A stretch of DNA of 64,000 nt from Rhynchonema sp. JSB1_4 (Eukaryota > Nematoda > Chromadorea > Monhysterida > Xyalidae), in NCBI GenBank assembly GCA_030248065.1, contig JASAMV010003826.1, positions 1 to 64,000 on the forward strand. The letters run 5' to 3'. The position numbers were made by a program, and so were the translations under genes. Below, piece by piece: positions 12,890-25,686 of this stretch. The notes under the pieces are model-generated. The model searched no databases. It was not told the DNA's origin and saw nothing but the letters and a program-made list of their open reading frames with translations. The number at the start of each line of letters is the position of its first letter. Position 1 is the stretch's first letter.

Positions 12890-13620
12890 TCGAAGGCAGG
12901 GTTGAAAAAAAATTTTTTTTTATTAACGAGCTTTTTTTAAAAAAAAAAATTTTTTTTGATTTTTTTTGACGAAAAATTTTTTTATTAGAAAAAGTGTTGC
13001 AAACGACGTTTCAGGATAAATGAAATCGATACAACATATTTTTCAAAAATTGAAAAATTTTCGCCTCAGACCGAACTTGTGTGGTGACACCCGGTAGTAT
13101 TGTGCAGATTCCATGGTCTCCGACCAGTCTGAGGTTGATGTTCACTAACGATGTTACTCTGATGTATTGTAACATGCAGTACAACGTATTTTAATGCATC
13201 TAATGCCGTATATCTGATATACGACCATCAAAATATCGATTACAGCCCAAATCTTGCGCGTCAGATCGACTTTGCGCGCCCGGTTTTGCACCAGACCTGC
13301 ATATATACATGTGTAGTAGCATGTAGTAGTACATTATCGGTGCCACATCACTATAAAAGACCAGCCCCGCGCATCCCTGTACGGATTTGGGGACAATACA
13401 GGGCGCCGCAGGCGCGATTTTGGAAAAATTGTCTCGTCCACAGAAAAAAAGTGCCAATTTTTTGCCTCGAAAAAGGCCATTTTTGGACATTTTAGCCCAT
13501 TTTGGGCAACTTTTTTTTATTAAAAAAAAAGCAAAATCCGAGTTTCAAAAAAAAATTTTTTTTTTTTTAAAATTTTTTTAATTGACCACTTTTTTTTGAA
13601 ACAACCCTGTTCGAAGGGAG
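12890..13620. mobile_element. Inverted-repeat element with poly(A)/poly(T) arms
   Basis: Left boundary GTTCGAAGGCAGGGTTG leads into runs of A and T. The right boundary, AACAACCCTGTTCGAAGGG, is its approximate inverse, again preceded by A/T runs. About 700 bp. The interior includes CATAT/ATATAC palindromes but no recognisable protein. Confidence 0.5.
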
Positions 13621-14089
13621 TCATAGACAATCGTGACTGGACCCACTGTATGTATTGATACCGTATACCCGAAAGTAGGCAACAACCCTATATAAACACA
13701 TGCAGAGGCTTCACACCTACAAACAAACAATTCAGAAAACGATTTAGCCCTGAAAACGTGAACATTTCCGCAGTGAAAGCGGGAAACCAAATTTTCCCAA
13801 CGTATCCTTTCGGTAATAAAACCGTTAAACCCGCCACATATGGAATATTCATATAACGTAACGGATTCGCAAGAAACTATGAGCCAGCTGTTGCTTTCAA
13901 AAGTTCAATCGAACTTGTTCTTGTGAGCGATGAAAACACATCTAAGCAAAAATTCCTCAGATATAAACATTGTCTGCCTGAGATCCATGCCACTGCTCCG
14001 AGATCGGATTAAGCGAGCATAAATCCAGCTGTTCCGTTCCAAAACAAACGGTGTCCCATATTCAAAAAACCATAATGCTCGAATGATGT

Positions 14090-14818
14090 ACATGTACAGT
14101 ACCAGCTGCAATTTTTGGCTGATTGAGGCCTGAGCCTGCTGCGCCTGCAGGCTCAAGAGCCTGCGCAGGCTCAATACAAAAGATAGCAGCCTGCAGAGCC
14201 TGCAGGCTCGGCGCAGGCTTCGCAGGCCCAGTGTATAAGCGGTCGCAGGCGCAGGCTCGGCGGATGCACAGCTGCGCTTGCTTGTTTTTGTGACATTTAG
14301 TCATGTACCTTTTATGGACGGAGTGCGTATTATCACGTATTTAGCCATTAGTATATGGATATTTGTTGCATGTTTTATTAGTACATGATTACCTTTCTTA
14401 TAGTTTTCTGCTGAAACTTGACAAAAAACGCGAAAAGGAACTTGTTTCTTATTAAACAGTGAATCTGGATAAAATGTGGCCTTATCGACAGTTTTATTGC
14501 TTATTCTTTCAACGCTTTGGTTTTTTTAGCGTGAACGTTGTATAAATGCTTCAAAGAACTGAGAAAAACTGACTTAAAATCATATCACAAAGCACAAAAA
14601 GTAGCTGTGCATCCGCCGAGCCTGCAGAGCCTGCAGCTGAGCCTGCGCCTGCGACCGCTTATATACTGGGCCTGCGAAGCCTGCGCCGAACCTGCAGGCT
14701 CTGCAGGCTGCTATGTTTTGGATTGAGCCTGCGCAGGCTCGTGAGCCTGCAGGCGCTGCAGGCTCTGCAGGCGCAGGCCTCAATCAGCCAAAAATTGCAG
14801 CTGGTACTGTACAATGCC
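14090..14818. mobile_element. Foldback element with GCAGGCT-rich 210-bp arms
   Basis: ACAGTACCAGCTGCAATTTT (14094 on) is mirrored by AAAATTGCAGCTGGTACTGT (14793-14812). Each arm contains many GAGCCTGC/GCAGGCTC units and the inverse pair GCGGTCGCAGGCGCAGGCTC near 14240 and its complement near 14645. The spacer of about 280 bp is AT-rich. No transposase. Confidence 0.75.
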
Positions 14819-15849
14819 AACCGGAGTGTTCCGGTTACAGCCCCTGGGGCCCCAGAGTCGCTTTATTCGATAGCGGTTGGGAAATCGGATTTTGAAAGTA
14901 TGTTGATTCCTACATAGACCACCGGACTTTAGTCGAATCAAATGCCGAATAAAACCCGATGTTAAAATCTTTTTACTTTCAAATTATGGTTCATAAAACT
15001 GATTGCGAAAAATTTTATGTCGCGTAAGTACACATATGTTTGTACCAACATTGGTAAGGGTTCAGACATAAATATTGACAGAAGCTTTGACCAAAAGTAT
15101 GACTTGTCATTTAACACACATACCTTAGGTAGCCTAGGTCACAGTGTGCCCTATTTGGAACATTTTCCGAACAAACACAGCCTCCACCGGGGTTGCGTTC
15201 GCGGGGGGAGGCGCAGGTGTAACCGGAAAACTCCGGTACATAATTCTGCGCTCCACCATATTGCTGGGGTCAGTTGATATGATTCGTAGGTAGCGGGTAC
15301 ATTGCATGGGTAGTACAAATGTACTATGCATATGTACAGCACGATACAGGCCGTACTTACTGGTGAAATCCGGCAAAAGGTGGGCACCAAGGATACCTTT
15401 GTCTGCCTGACGTTACAACGAGGGTGGTTACATTGAAAAATGGGCAAGCGTAACCGCAACGCTTGGGTTTTGCGGACCAATCGCGCATTACCGGTCTGTC
15501 CTCATTTTATGCAGTAACTGGATTGAACCCCCGTCATTTTTGCTCACGAAAGAATATTTACTGTATCAAGCAGCAATTATCGGAGGTTGAGGGCAATTTG
15601 GGCAACAAAACTAACGTCAAAAATTATTAATGAAAATGGTCGCAATAAAAACAGAGTGGGTTTCCAAACCCGATCATAGGGATGCAGAGAGTGATATCAT
15701 TACGATGACGTGATATACGTGGATTGGTCACTTGACCATGCATGTAGGCAAGCTTTACGTGCACATGCTTCTCAATGTGCAATCATCTTTATCATCGCAA
15801 TTCTAATGATCAGTCACGGTCACGAGGGTTACCTTATGTACCTACAGTG

Positions 15850-16415
15850 TCAGCTGCAACCCTGGGTGAAATCTGCCTTTACGCGTGCAGCACGTGTGCG
15901 TATAGTCCAACCACGAACTCATGAGACGACTTTTTTTGAAATTGGTATTTCGGAAATGAAAGAAAGAGAAACGCATGTATTTTTTAAGGGCGAAAATGCG
16001 AAACATTTCCGGACTCCGGAAATATTTAGGGAAAAAACGCAGAAATTTACATGCAAAAATAATGCGTTTTCCGGAAATATTTCTGGATTCCGGTTTCCGG
16101 ATTCAACCTAACTCCGCCCTAAAACACGCTCTCCACCTCGGTACGTAAATTCCCTTTTACTCCCAAAACATTTGTGCGTTGAACAACGTTGCTGTTCGCG
16201 TAAGCACGCAACAAATTGAGGTCAGCCAGCTGGAAGTTGTCATAATTTCTCTCAGCCCGATCTCTTTCATTTGTTTGCGAAAACACGTGTAACCGGTGCA
16301 TTTTTGAATCTGGCCAAGCAAGCTTTAAAAAGAGTCGTCTCATGAGCACGTGGCTGAACTATACGCACGCGTGCTGCACGCGTAAAGGCAGAATTCACGC
16401 ACAGTTGCAGCTGGT
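15850..16415. mobile_element. TATAGTCC-family element, copy B
   Basis: TATAGTCCAACCACGA (15901) and the inverted TCGTCTCATGAGCACGTGGC (16335) define the same ends as copy A. The inverted pairing extends outward through CTTTACGCGTGCAGCACG to about 15850 and 16415, so terminal repeats exceed 80 bp. The interior repeats TTTCCGGA motifs. The outer CAGCTG..GGTAC block also resembles the ends of the 14090 element. Confidence 0.7.
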
Positions 16416-16559
16416 ACTGTATGTATACATATATGTATGACACCCCAAGCAATAACCGTGGGTAGAAATTATTGTGCTGCGACTGTATTCGAATGAATCA
16501 TGGGTACGTGAGCCGTCTGGTCCACTGATATGAATTTTCATGCCAACTAAGTTTAAGGC

Positions 16560-16713
16560 CGGTCTCACAATGTAGCAGGTTAGTGGGTTGCGGATTAGCG
16601 GACCCGCTTTCCACGCCCGCTTTTCCTCACATATAAGAAATGAAAAGCGGGTTGACGGGGTCTGGCTATCAGTCGCCCGCTAATCCGCTAACCCGCGTGC
16701 TATGTGAGTCGGA
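16560..16713. mobile_element. 154-bp hairpin MITE
   Basis: The left arm contains CTCACAATGTAGCAGG and GCGGATTAGCGG. The right arm holds their inverses CCGCTAATCCGC and GTGCTATGTGAG. A smaller inner hairpin pairs CCCGCTTTT with AAAAGCGGG. Confidence 0.65.
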
Positions 16714-17089
16714 ACTCTTATCGGGATCATAGACCTGCCAAGAAGGAAGTTGTATCACTTTTGCATCATACAAAAATAACCATGACTCCAGAGATGTGAG
16801 AGAAAAATGGTCGAGTTTGGTATCATTTGGCATCATTTTTACTACGGGTCTTTTACGACCAAACGGGATCCAAAAACAAAACCTGTATGACTAGTATTGT
16901 GCTGAAAACCGCAATACCGATCCTGAATAATATTCCGGATCCCGATCAGCATTCCCGTTCGAGCACTGCTTATACACGCAGTATGACCTGCGCATGCATC
17001 ATAATTATACCTACTCTTCGGCTTTGTTCACGATTGACCCAATCAGGCGCATTCAGTTTTAATTGGTTTTCATTCATATAGAAGCACAG

Positions 17090-17387
17090 AAACGCACGTA
17101 CAGTGGTAAGACAGGTATTCTGTAGAGCTTATAGTACTGTCGTCAACTGTTGTCGTCAACTTCCATGTATAATTCTCGCGATAACAGGGCTGCTTAAAGT
17201 TGACGTCTACCATTAGCCATTCTGTAAATGTATTCTGTAGGTACATATCACGCGCGGCAATCAGTGCAAAGACCATCCAAACATTGGGCCTCGTATCAAC
17301 TTTTGAAGGCAAGCCCTGCCTGACCAGCCACGGTTGGACCGCGGCAAGGGGAATATGCTTTTTGTATGCACTTTGGCGATTCAGCAC
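17090..17387 (-). other. Open segment, possible coding exon of an unrecognised gene
   Basis: About 95 open codons on the minus strand with balanced composition, for example PNVWMVFALIAARDMYLQN and NFKQPCYRENYTWKLTTTV, ending near TTTCAG-like sequences. No family recognised and no linked exon identified. It lies 320 bp from the nkd stop on the same strand. Confidence 0.25.
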
Positions 17388-17706
17388 GAATTTTGACCAG
17401 CGAAAATGTTGATCATTCGGTGATAATGCAGAAGAACTTTTACTTTTAAAATTTACAAAAAACTTTTACACTGGTAGAAATTCGTGCTCCAGCTTCACCG
17501 CAAATGTCAGCCCAAACAAAAAAGTTGCCATGCGCTTTGCTGCCGTAGCAGTGCTCATTTTTTGTGCTGCTTGCTAAGTTGATACAAGGCTCACTGTGAA
17601 CGAATGAAAACCTTCCTGTACAAAGCTAGAAATAAGTTGGGCATTTGGCAAATATGAACTATAGGCAAAAAAAATCAAGAATAAATACATACACATAAGC
17701 TACAAG

Positions 17707-19389
17707 TCACGTGACAATATAATGTTCATGCACATGTCTATGCTCAATCACAATCGGGGGTCTAGGTTTAGGTCTGGCCTTTTGATCCTGATTCAGGTAA
17801 TGGTTCCTTTTTGAATTGTACCCTCCATTCTGCACCCAGCCGTGCACCATCTGTGCATGTCTGACTGCTTGCGGCTTGTATTCCCTTGTTGCAACGCACT
17901 TGCAATGTCGATCACAGTGTAGAATGTTATTGTTGTTGCAAGTGATGTTCGGATGTCGTTGTTGTTGTTTAGCATTCGCACAACACGTGGCCAGTTCGAA
18001 CAGATTCAGATAGGCCTTCGGGCCCGATTTAGTATTTAGCTGATGTTTCACGCAACGGTTGTTCGGATGACAGGACTGCATTTTGCGATAGAGTCGATTG
18101 GTGAGCACTTTCGCAACATTTGTGCCCTTTGATTGTGATGGCACCTGATTGTGGTCGTTGTGTTGTGTCACCACCAATTTGACTGTGAAGCGACGCGTGT
18201 TGTTGTTGTTCTCATCAGCCACCAGATGTTTCATGTTTGAGTGTTGTTTCCGCTTGCTGCCGCGTCGCAACAGCGAGTCCATGGCACGGGTCAGGGATTG
18301 GATGGCCTGAAACCGGATATGCTTATTGGTGATTTGACACGAAAAATGTAATGCTGCATTTGTGATAATCGATACTGCAGTCATTTTTTGTCCGTTCATC
18401 TGTGCATAGTATAACTAGAAAGCCAACAGAAGGCTAGAGCTCGAATGTAGTGCTCCAAAATATTTACTCTGCAGAGGGATTCACGCCAAAGGGAGTACTG
18501 ATATGAATTAGTTTTTGCGACACGGGCGAACACCCGAAACTTTCATTTCTTAAAAAGTCTCTCATCGGTACATTTAGATAGGTACCTGGTTATGTCCGTT
18601 ACCATGCCGGTCGGCGGCACATGGGTAGCTACATACTCTGAAGCATCCACTCTCGGAAAATAAACAAAATAATGACAGTAACAAAACAATAAAACCAGAA
18701 ACGTACGTGTGCATCGAATTGTCCCTTTCCATCGAAATCATACAGCGTGAACGTCCATTCATTGTTTTTGTTGTTGTTGGTGGTGGTGTTGTGGTTGTTG
18801 TTCTGGTCCTTGCCTGCGGCCGGTTTCACATAATGTTGGTGTGCAGGTTGCTGCTGCTGCGTTAGAGTCCTAGTCTGAGCCGGAGCTGTGTTGGGTGAGT
18901 GACGATTCGATGCTGGGACCTTGTCTTGTCGAATTGGTCGATCGCAACGTTTGCATGACACACACTGACGTTGGTGCGTGACATAGTCGTTGTTTGAAAC
19001 ACTTGTCTTTCTTGAAGGTTCAGGCACGATCGTTGGCGTAGTTGGAATGCTGCCGCCTGAATCACTGGTCCGGCTGCTGCTTGTGGTCGCACTGGAGGAC
19101 AAAAGATGACGTCGCTCGTTTACGGAGTGCGGCTGGCCGAATAAATCTGTGAAATGGAGACAGGGAGCAAGTTGGGAAGAGCATAGTTCTGTCGCGAAGG
19201 TGTACCGTACACATCATGTTATCAGGGCCATCGGTGCGCAAAAAGTGCGACACTTTGGGCATTTCTAAACCAAAAAAAATGAAATCACTACTCTGTCTTA
19301 CCGTTTAGATTCCAGAGTAAGTTGTAAGCATGCTGTTTGAAATCAAATCGGATTTTCATTTTCGTTGCGCACTTGTGAGTCAGTATGCT
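17707..19389 (-). CDS. nkd: Naked cuticle homologue (Wnt/Dishevelled antagonist), 5' end not found
   Basis: Naked cuticle proteins bind Dishevelled and dampen Wnt signalling. Three exons were read: 19389-19302 (start uncertain; earlier exons not found), 19146-18707 and 18306-17707 (stop TGA at 17709-17707). Phases agree across both junctions. The family signature is the single EF-hand-like module NNEWTFTLYDFDGKGQFDAH, split by the intron, continuing AIQSLTRAMDSLLRRG, then a basic stretch and FTVKLVVTQ. The C-terminus carries KRNHYLNQ and a short His-rich end (HRHVHEHYIVT), as in other NKD proteins. Long Asn/Gln/Thr-rich linkers separate these blocks. The first residue of the final calcium-loop half is atypical (A/H where E is usual at position 12), so calcium binding is doubtful. 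The N-terminal glycine for myristoylation seen in relatives was not located; the most upstream ATG in the first exon is not glycine-followed. Confidence 0.8.
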
Positions 19390-20644
19390 CTGGAAATATG
19401 GCGTTAGAAAGTTGGATGTGAATGCAAGACAGCAAGGGAGCATCGATTAACATATGACTCAGCGGGCTTGAAATGTTGAGAAACACTTGCTCAGCTCAAA
19501 AACTACACTTGCTTTCCGTACGAAAAGTTTTTGCCGCATAAAGTCAAACCCATTTTTCGGGCAAAATAACAGACACGCAAAAATAATAACAACCAAAAGA
19601 ACATGCGCGCATGGTAATACCATCATAAATAACGCGTGCGCGGTGTTGTGTGCTGGTAAAATTACGGGGCGGCGAAATTCAAGAGTATGAAAGAAATTTA
19701 TCGAACAAATTCCAAACGCGCAAAAACGTTGGTTAACAGGTATATTTACACAAATGGGTGCCCAATGTCTAGTGATAGACGACTATCACGTTACGGGTGC
19801 CATAACGTGTTTACATTCAAATACAATATTGATAGTTAATGAAGGTTGAGCGATGCACCGAGCTGGTCGCGTCATTGTACCAGAGTAGAAAATTATACAA
19901 GCAATACAGCGGTTTCCGAACCCCAAGAACGAGAACACGAAAATGGATAACCCACCTACTGCTGTTGCTTCGGTCGCGGTAAATACATAGTGTACAGAGC
20001 AGAGCAGCAAAGTATAAATAGAGATGGCGGTGCAAAATTCTGCCGACAAAGAGCTGTGCACACATTCACACACAGACAAGTGCATGGCAGTGCTGTTGTG
20101 TGATGATGTGTGTATGAACATATTATGAATAGTGTAGCGGCATGTGATCAAACAACAACAACATCAAACGCGCACACCGTTCGCTTGTGCTGGCACTCTT
20201 TGACCAAACGCCAGCCACAGCAGCTTCCAACAAACGAAAATGTCGTTGTGACATACATATACGTGACCGCAATCACCGTGGACGAAGCACGTCCTGGTCG
20301 GAGCCTAGATAATCATAGAGTCCACGAACCGCAACTTGACTGTGAAGTTTGGACTTGATGGTTGAACTTGAAAGTTTACCTGCCGTCTTGACAGTGCTTT
20401 GGAAACAAACAAACTTTGCTCAGAAGATAAAACTATTGTTGCTCACAGAAATCCATGAACATGGGACTTGACCAGGGGCGCAGGTAGGTGGAGCATCTGG
20501 AGCAGGTGTAGGGTACCCAACTTTTCCCAAGCTTTACAACATGCACGAGGAGCCAATAAAAGATAAAAAGCTCAAGTTTCTTGAGAAAAAAGCGAAAAAA
20601 GCAACACACAACCACACAACCTCAACCACGACAAAAACCGAAAA
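19390..20644. other. Region upstream of nkd with no recognised gene
   Basis: Expected to contain 5' nkd exons or its promoter. I see no exon I can support. Weak TG/CA-rich runs occur near 20050-20115. Confidence 0.5.
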
Positions 20645-20647
20645 TAA

Positions 20648-22157
20648 AGGTGGAGTTATACTTGTCCTCACGTGGACAAATGGGTTTGTGGACATTTGTC
20701 TACACAAGAGGACATTTGGACAGTGTGGGTCGTGTAGACAACCCACACTGTCCAAAAGTGTCCGTTTTGTCCACAAGCGAACCCATATCAAAATTAAAGA
20801 AAGAGAAAAAGCACGATTTTGCTGCAATGGCTCTACGGTTAAAAATAAGCAAGCTACCAAATCAATTAAAGTTTCTGGATCCCTCGAATCAGGAAACTGA
20901 ATCTAGAATTAAAAGTCAACGCACAATGAAAGCTGGTAAACTGAAAAAGAAATCTTTTGGGGGCCTGCCCCCCGCAAGAAACGTCACTGCCCATCAACTC
21001 TTGTCAGTGTTGAGCATATTGCTTCAATTACATCCTGATAGAGTTGATGTGTTGTGCTAATTCTTGTCTTCGACCTCTCTAATTATTCCGTGGTTATGAT
21101 ATTCCGCTGAACATAATTATGCCCAAGAAAAGGTCGGTCTTTTATTTTTTACTACAACCAACACACCCACAGGGTTTAGGGTGACGGCATCTTAGTCAGC
21201 CACGTCTCTGGGACCCGGTCAACTCTGGCCCAATCAATCGGGCCCGATCACCTGAAGCCCGATCAACTAGGGCCCAGTCATGTGGGGCCCCACACCAAAT
21301 GAACTTTAGGCTTAGGCTTAGGCGGCTTGAGGTTAAGCTTAGGCTTGGGTTGAACTGACCCCTGTTGATCGGGCCCCACCTACAACAGACCAGATTTTGA
21401 TGCCATTACACTTGCAGGAGAACCTAGCATTTACAGAATGTACATATGGGTCTCAATCAGGCCGAATTAGGCGGACCCGGCCCGGCCCGACTTTCCCAAA
21501 AGTGGGCCCGGCCCGGACTGAACTAAATTTTCATGATCATCTTATGAGGCTAAATTTTTGTTTGAAGGTGACAGTTTTGTGGCAAAAATTGCGGCGTAGG
21601 ATGCCACTGATCAATTTTACGTTGAAGTTGCGAGGAATTTGGGACTTTTAAACCAAAATTTGTTATTTTCACCTCTTACAATTATGCCGGGCCTTTTTGG
21701 ACAGGCCATCTCTGTCCGATCTTCCAAATCTCTGGCCCGGCCCGAGCGGGCCAGCCCGATTGAGACCTCTGGATGTGTCCCGATACCGCACCGACCCCAC
21801 GGGGTCAGGGTGGTGTGCTTTCATTTGTTTTTGTTTCACTTTTGCGACTTGTGCGTGATTCAAGACTTGGTTTTAGCTCTGGCATTTCCGACAAGTTGAT
21901 ATAAGCGCACAAAGTTGCGTGGAAGGCGAGAAATCACCATATTTCAAAGTTGTCCACAAGCCAAAAGTTCAAATTTTTGAACTCTGATCATGAGGACACT
22001 TTTGGACAGCTCGTGTGGACAAATGTCCGCATGAGATTGTCCTCATAGTGAGTTATACTTGTCCTCATCCAAGTATAACTCATCAAGAGGACAATTTGTC
22101 CAAAACTGTCTGCAAGCGTGTCCACAAGACCCAGTATGGACAAGTATAACTCCACCT
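20648..22157. mobile_element. PIF/Harbinger-like non-autonomous element (TAA duplication)
   Basis: AGGTGGAGTTATACTTGTCC at the left is mirrored by GGACAAGTATAACTCCACCT at the right. Both ends are flanked by TAA (20645-20647 and 22158-22160), the 3-bp TWA duplication typical of PIF/Harbinger. Subterminal GTGGACA/TTGTCCAC words repeat on both sides. A frame at 20581-21060 is open but not transposase-like. A GC-rich element is nested at about 21449-21771. Confidence 0.7.
21449..21771. mobile_element. GC-rich (CCCGG)n element nested in the PIF-like element
   Basis: GGTCTCAATCAGGCC and GGCCAGCCCGATTGAGACC are inverted ends, each followed inwards by CCCGGCCCGGCCCG blocks. The right end CTCTG matches the CAGAG terminus of copies at 25440 and 55407; the left terminus is diverged. 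The outside duplication is unclear. Confidence 0.6.
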
Positions 22158-22160
22158 TAA

Positions 22161-24238
22161 CAACCAGCTGGTGCAGTGCAGCAGCGATCGAACCCACAGC
22201 CAGCGAGTGATATTGATATCAGAGTGCAGCACCAGGCAGCCCGTGAAAGTGTGCATAGTCAAACACAAACTAATTTCCAGTTTGGGTTGTTGAGAGAGCG
22301 AACCGAGGCGGCATTGATGTTTTGATGTGCTTATGTTTTTGTGTTCTGTTAGCGCCGATGGGCCAATAATTGCTTTGCACTCGCGCACTGGGGCGGTATC
22401 GGGTCTTTGATCTTTTGTTGCTCTCTCCCTCTCTCGTTGGATGCATTGACAGAGTCGAACTAAGCAGATTTAGATGGCAAATTTACACACCTTATTGCTC
22501 AATTCTCAAGCCAAAACATGCGACGCTGCGCATTGACCAAAGATGGGAAATAAAGACGACCGTGGACATAATTACGCCAAAAAAACATATCGCACCCGCA
22601 CACCGCTCTCTAAATTTCAACTTTTATGGCGGAGCTGGAAGATAAACGTTGTTTTTCTGTTGGTTTGGTCTACGCGTTGAGCTGTAAAAATGGGCTTTGG
22701 TCCAGATTTTCGACTTCATAAACGATACAAAGGAGGATAGAAACTTTGCGCTAGACGCCCAGAGATCGCGAAAACATGATAAGTGCATGTGCAAGCGCTG
22801 GCTGACAGCTTATGACTGATTGGGGCTCGGGTGATAAGTGTCGGCAATTTTCTTCCGCGCGAACTTCGCCAGATCGGGTCTGCTTGGCGAATATTTGACT
22901 CAGACTCGGTGGTGGGGAGACACTCGGTAGTAGGAAGACAATTCGGCAGAAAAACTCAATTGTCGAAACTCGCTTGGGTGGTTCATGTTGTCAGCACCTT
23001 TTAAACCTTGAAAAGTCGTCGTGATCCTATTCCTGTCCTCAACACAGCGTTTAAGACTAAGCGGCAATCTCAGGCCTGAAAGTTGTATTGCTGTTAATTT
23101 CATGCGAGCACAATGTCGGTCCCGGTTTAGAGTCAAAGAAGATCAAGAGCGTGGACCGCAAAAGGGAAATGCCGCTCGCCAAGCGAACTCTTCAATAACA
23201 AACTGAGCAAACGCGTTAAACTGCCAACCGTTCGCTTGACTGCACCTCAAACAAAGTCAACAACACCAAAAAGAAAACAAAGGTCCAGTCACAGTTCCGG
23301 TTCCGTAGTCACGGTGCCGGAACTTGCAAAGTTGATGCGCTCGTCCAAGTTGACGCCATTAGTCAAAGATACAGTGCGAAGGGTGTTAGTCACGGCAGTT
23401 TAGTTTCTGCAGAAATAACGAACGAAGTGCAGCAAGCGGACACTTTGAAGCGTGCCGCGCGCGCGACCTAATATTGGCAACAGCTTGGCAAAAAGCCTTT
23501 ATGGATCGCAAGAGATCGCACCGCAGTTTGACAAAACCGCGGCACCATAGTACCTACTGGCATTTGAGTCAGTTCCGCACCCTGCTGAGAAGTGGGACTT
23601 CGGTACGCACGGCACAGGTTCATGGCAGTGAGTCAAAACCAATTGCATGTTCAATACATCATACTCAGTCATCAGAGCGCAAAGTTCATTTGAGGTATGG
23701 AATGGTGCGCTTCAAAACATGAGGCCGAGCGGTGGCTTTTGATAAAGAAAACTGCTGTGCTGTGTTGTGTGCATGTAGTGCAGGTGACGACGTCGGTGCG
23801 TTGCAGTTTGCACAAAAGAAACAGAATGCCAGGACTGGAGAAGCGTGATTTATGTGTGTGTAAATAATAAAGTATAGAAATGAGCCTTGTACTACGTTGT
23901 GCGGATAAACGACATCCACATGCAGTTGAATACCCAGTCAAGACAAGCAAATGCGCAGGCAAAAGTTTAACAATTTTTGGCTCTCCAACACAACGTCACG
24001 CCGATGGTCTCGAATACCCCGCGAAACCTAGGCGTAGACAGGACTCCAAGTTAATGTTTTCAATAATTTGTTAAATACAACAGTTACACAATGCTCTCGC
24101 ATGCCTCTCCATACAGAGAAAAGGGCAAAGGACCAGAGCACGCAATAAACCGTGAGCAACTTACAGTTTGCACACATTTCTCACTGTGATGCGCATCGGT
24201 GACAAACAGGTCCGTTTTCACAGAACCAAGTTCAGGCG
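22161..24238. other. Intergenic stretch, nothing recognised
   Basis: No supported exon, RNA or repeat with clear ends. Small open frames here lack protein-like composition. Confidence 0.5.
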
Positions 24239-25335
24239 TGTGTGGACACTTGTTGAATGTATGACAAATATGACAAAAATAATAAATCTCATATTTGTCA
24301 TAAATGTCACACGCGTCAACAAGTGTACACATTACAGCACGACTGTATTGTACGCTTGTTGACTGTATGACATTTATGACAATAATGTTTGTGCAATCAA
24401 CAAGTGTACAAAACAGCACGACTGTATTGTACACTTGTTGACTGTGTGACATTTATGACAATAATGTTTGTGCAATCAACAAGTGTACAAAACAGCACGA
24501 CTGTATTGTACACTTGTTGACTGTGTGACATTTATGACAAATAACGCTGAATTCAGCAATTGGGTGAATTATAACAACCAAACTGCACGAACATAACTTG
24601 GCGGAACGTGAAGAACCGATGCGCTTTTGAAATTGGATTTTCCCGCTCTTTACTGATCTGCAGGTTTTTTTTGAAATCAGTGATGCTTCATGCAGGCAGG
24701 ACAAACCACAGCACGAACTTTATCACAAAACATATTTTTATTTTCACTGAACGGGTTTACTGAATGTTAATTTGGTGCATTTCGAACAGTTTGTATAAAA
24801 TTACGTGCATATTTTACACCGTTTACCGTATTTCAGGTGTTTTGCACAGGTTTGGTTCTGTTGTTTCAAAGCCATGCCACGAAAACCGGCCACCAAGGCC
24901 CCTGCAATCTACTACACGGACAAGTATCGTGAAAATATTGATGCCGTTCTTGAAGGACGGCAAACTCGAAATAAAGCTGGGACCAACATTGGCTTGAAAG
25001 GAAGCGCCCAAATTTTGTGAAAATAGCTGCACACGAACGTCTCAACAAGTGCGCAAAACCGTGCATGACTGCACAAAATGCTATTTGTCGTAAATGTCAT
25101 TTTTGTCACACAGTCAACAAGTGTACAATACAGTCGTGCTGTTTTGTACACTTGTTGATTGCACAAACATTATTGTCATAAATGTCATACAGTCAACAAG
25201 CGTACAATACAGTCGTGCCGTAATGTACACTTGTTGACGCATGCATTAACTGCGTGTTAATTTATTTTTGTCACACAGTCAACAAGCGTACAAAACGCCC
25301 CCCAGTGTTTTGTACAGTTGTTTACAGTCAAGTTC
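24239..25335. mobile_element. Element with inverted arms built of 79-bp tandem repeats
   Basis: On the left, GCACGACTGTATTGTAC recurs at 24337, 24416 and 24495, an exact 79-bp period. Each unit contains ACACTTGTTGACTGT, GACATTTATGACAATAATG and its own inverse TCAACAAGTGTAC. The right block (25083-25335) carries the same units inverted. The centre has a short open frame, 24874-25020 (48 aa, starting MPRKPATKAP), of unknown nature. Probably a non-autonomous DNA transposon with subterminal repeats. Confidence 0.65.
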
Positions 25336-25686
25336 AGGCAGACTGTTGTTCGACTTCGACTTCGACAGGAAGTCGTCATGAAGAAATGGAAGAGAAAATC
25401 ATGTTTCAGCTTTTGACTCGGACTTGGACTGCACTGCCACAGAGATCGGAAACCGGCCCGGCCCGGCCCGGTCGGCGAAAAGTCCGGCCCGGCCCGGCCC
25501 GGCCCGGTGGAGGGCTGCAGGTCGGCCCGGCCCGGCCCGTTTTGGCTTGAGGTCGGCCCGGCCCGGCCCGGCCCGGCCCGGTCAGCCAATTTTCAAGGGC
25601 TGAAAACTAAGAAAGTCCAAAAAGCTGAAAAAAATTCGAAAATTTTCTGCAGAATACTTGTTTTCACTGGTTGGTACAGCTGGTGG

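Noticed and set aside
20581..21060. 159-codon plus-strand open frame as a transposase
   Set aside because: It starts outside the PIF-like element, is Lys/Thr-rich low complexity, and lacks DDE or other transposase motifs.
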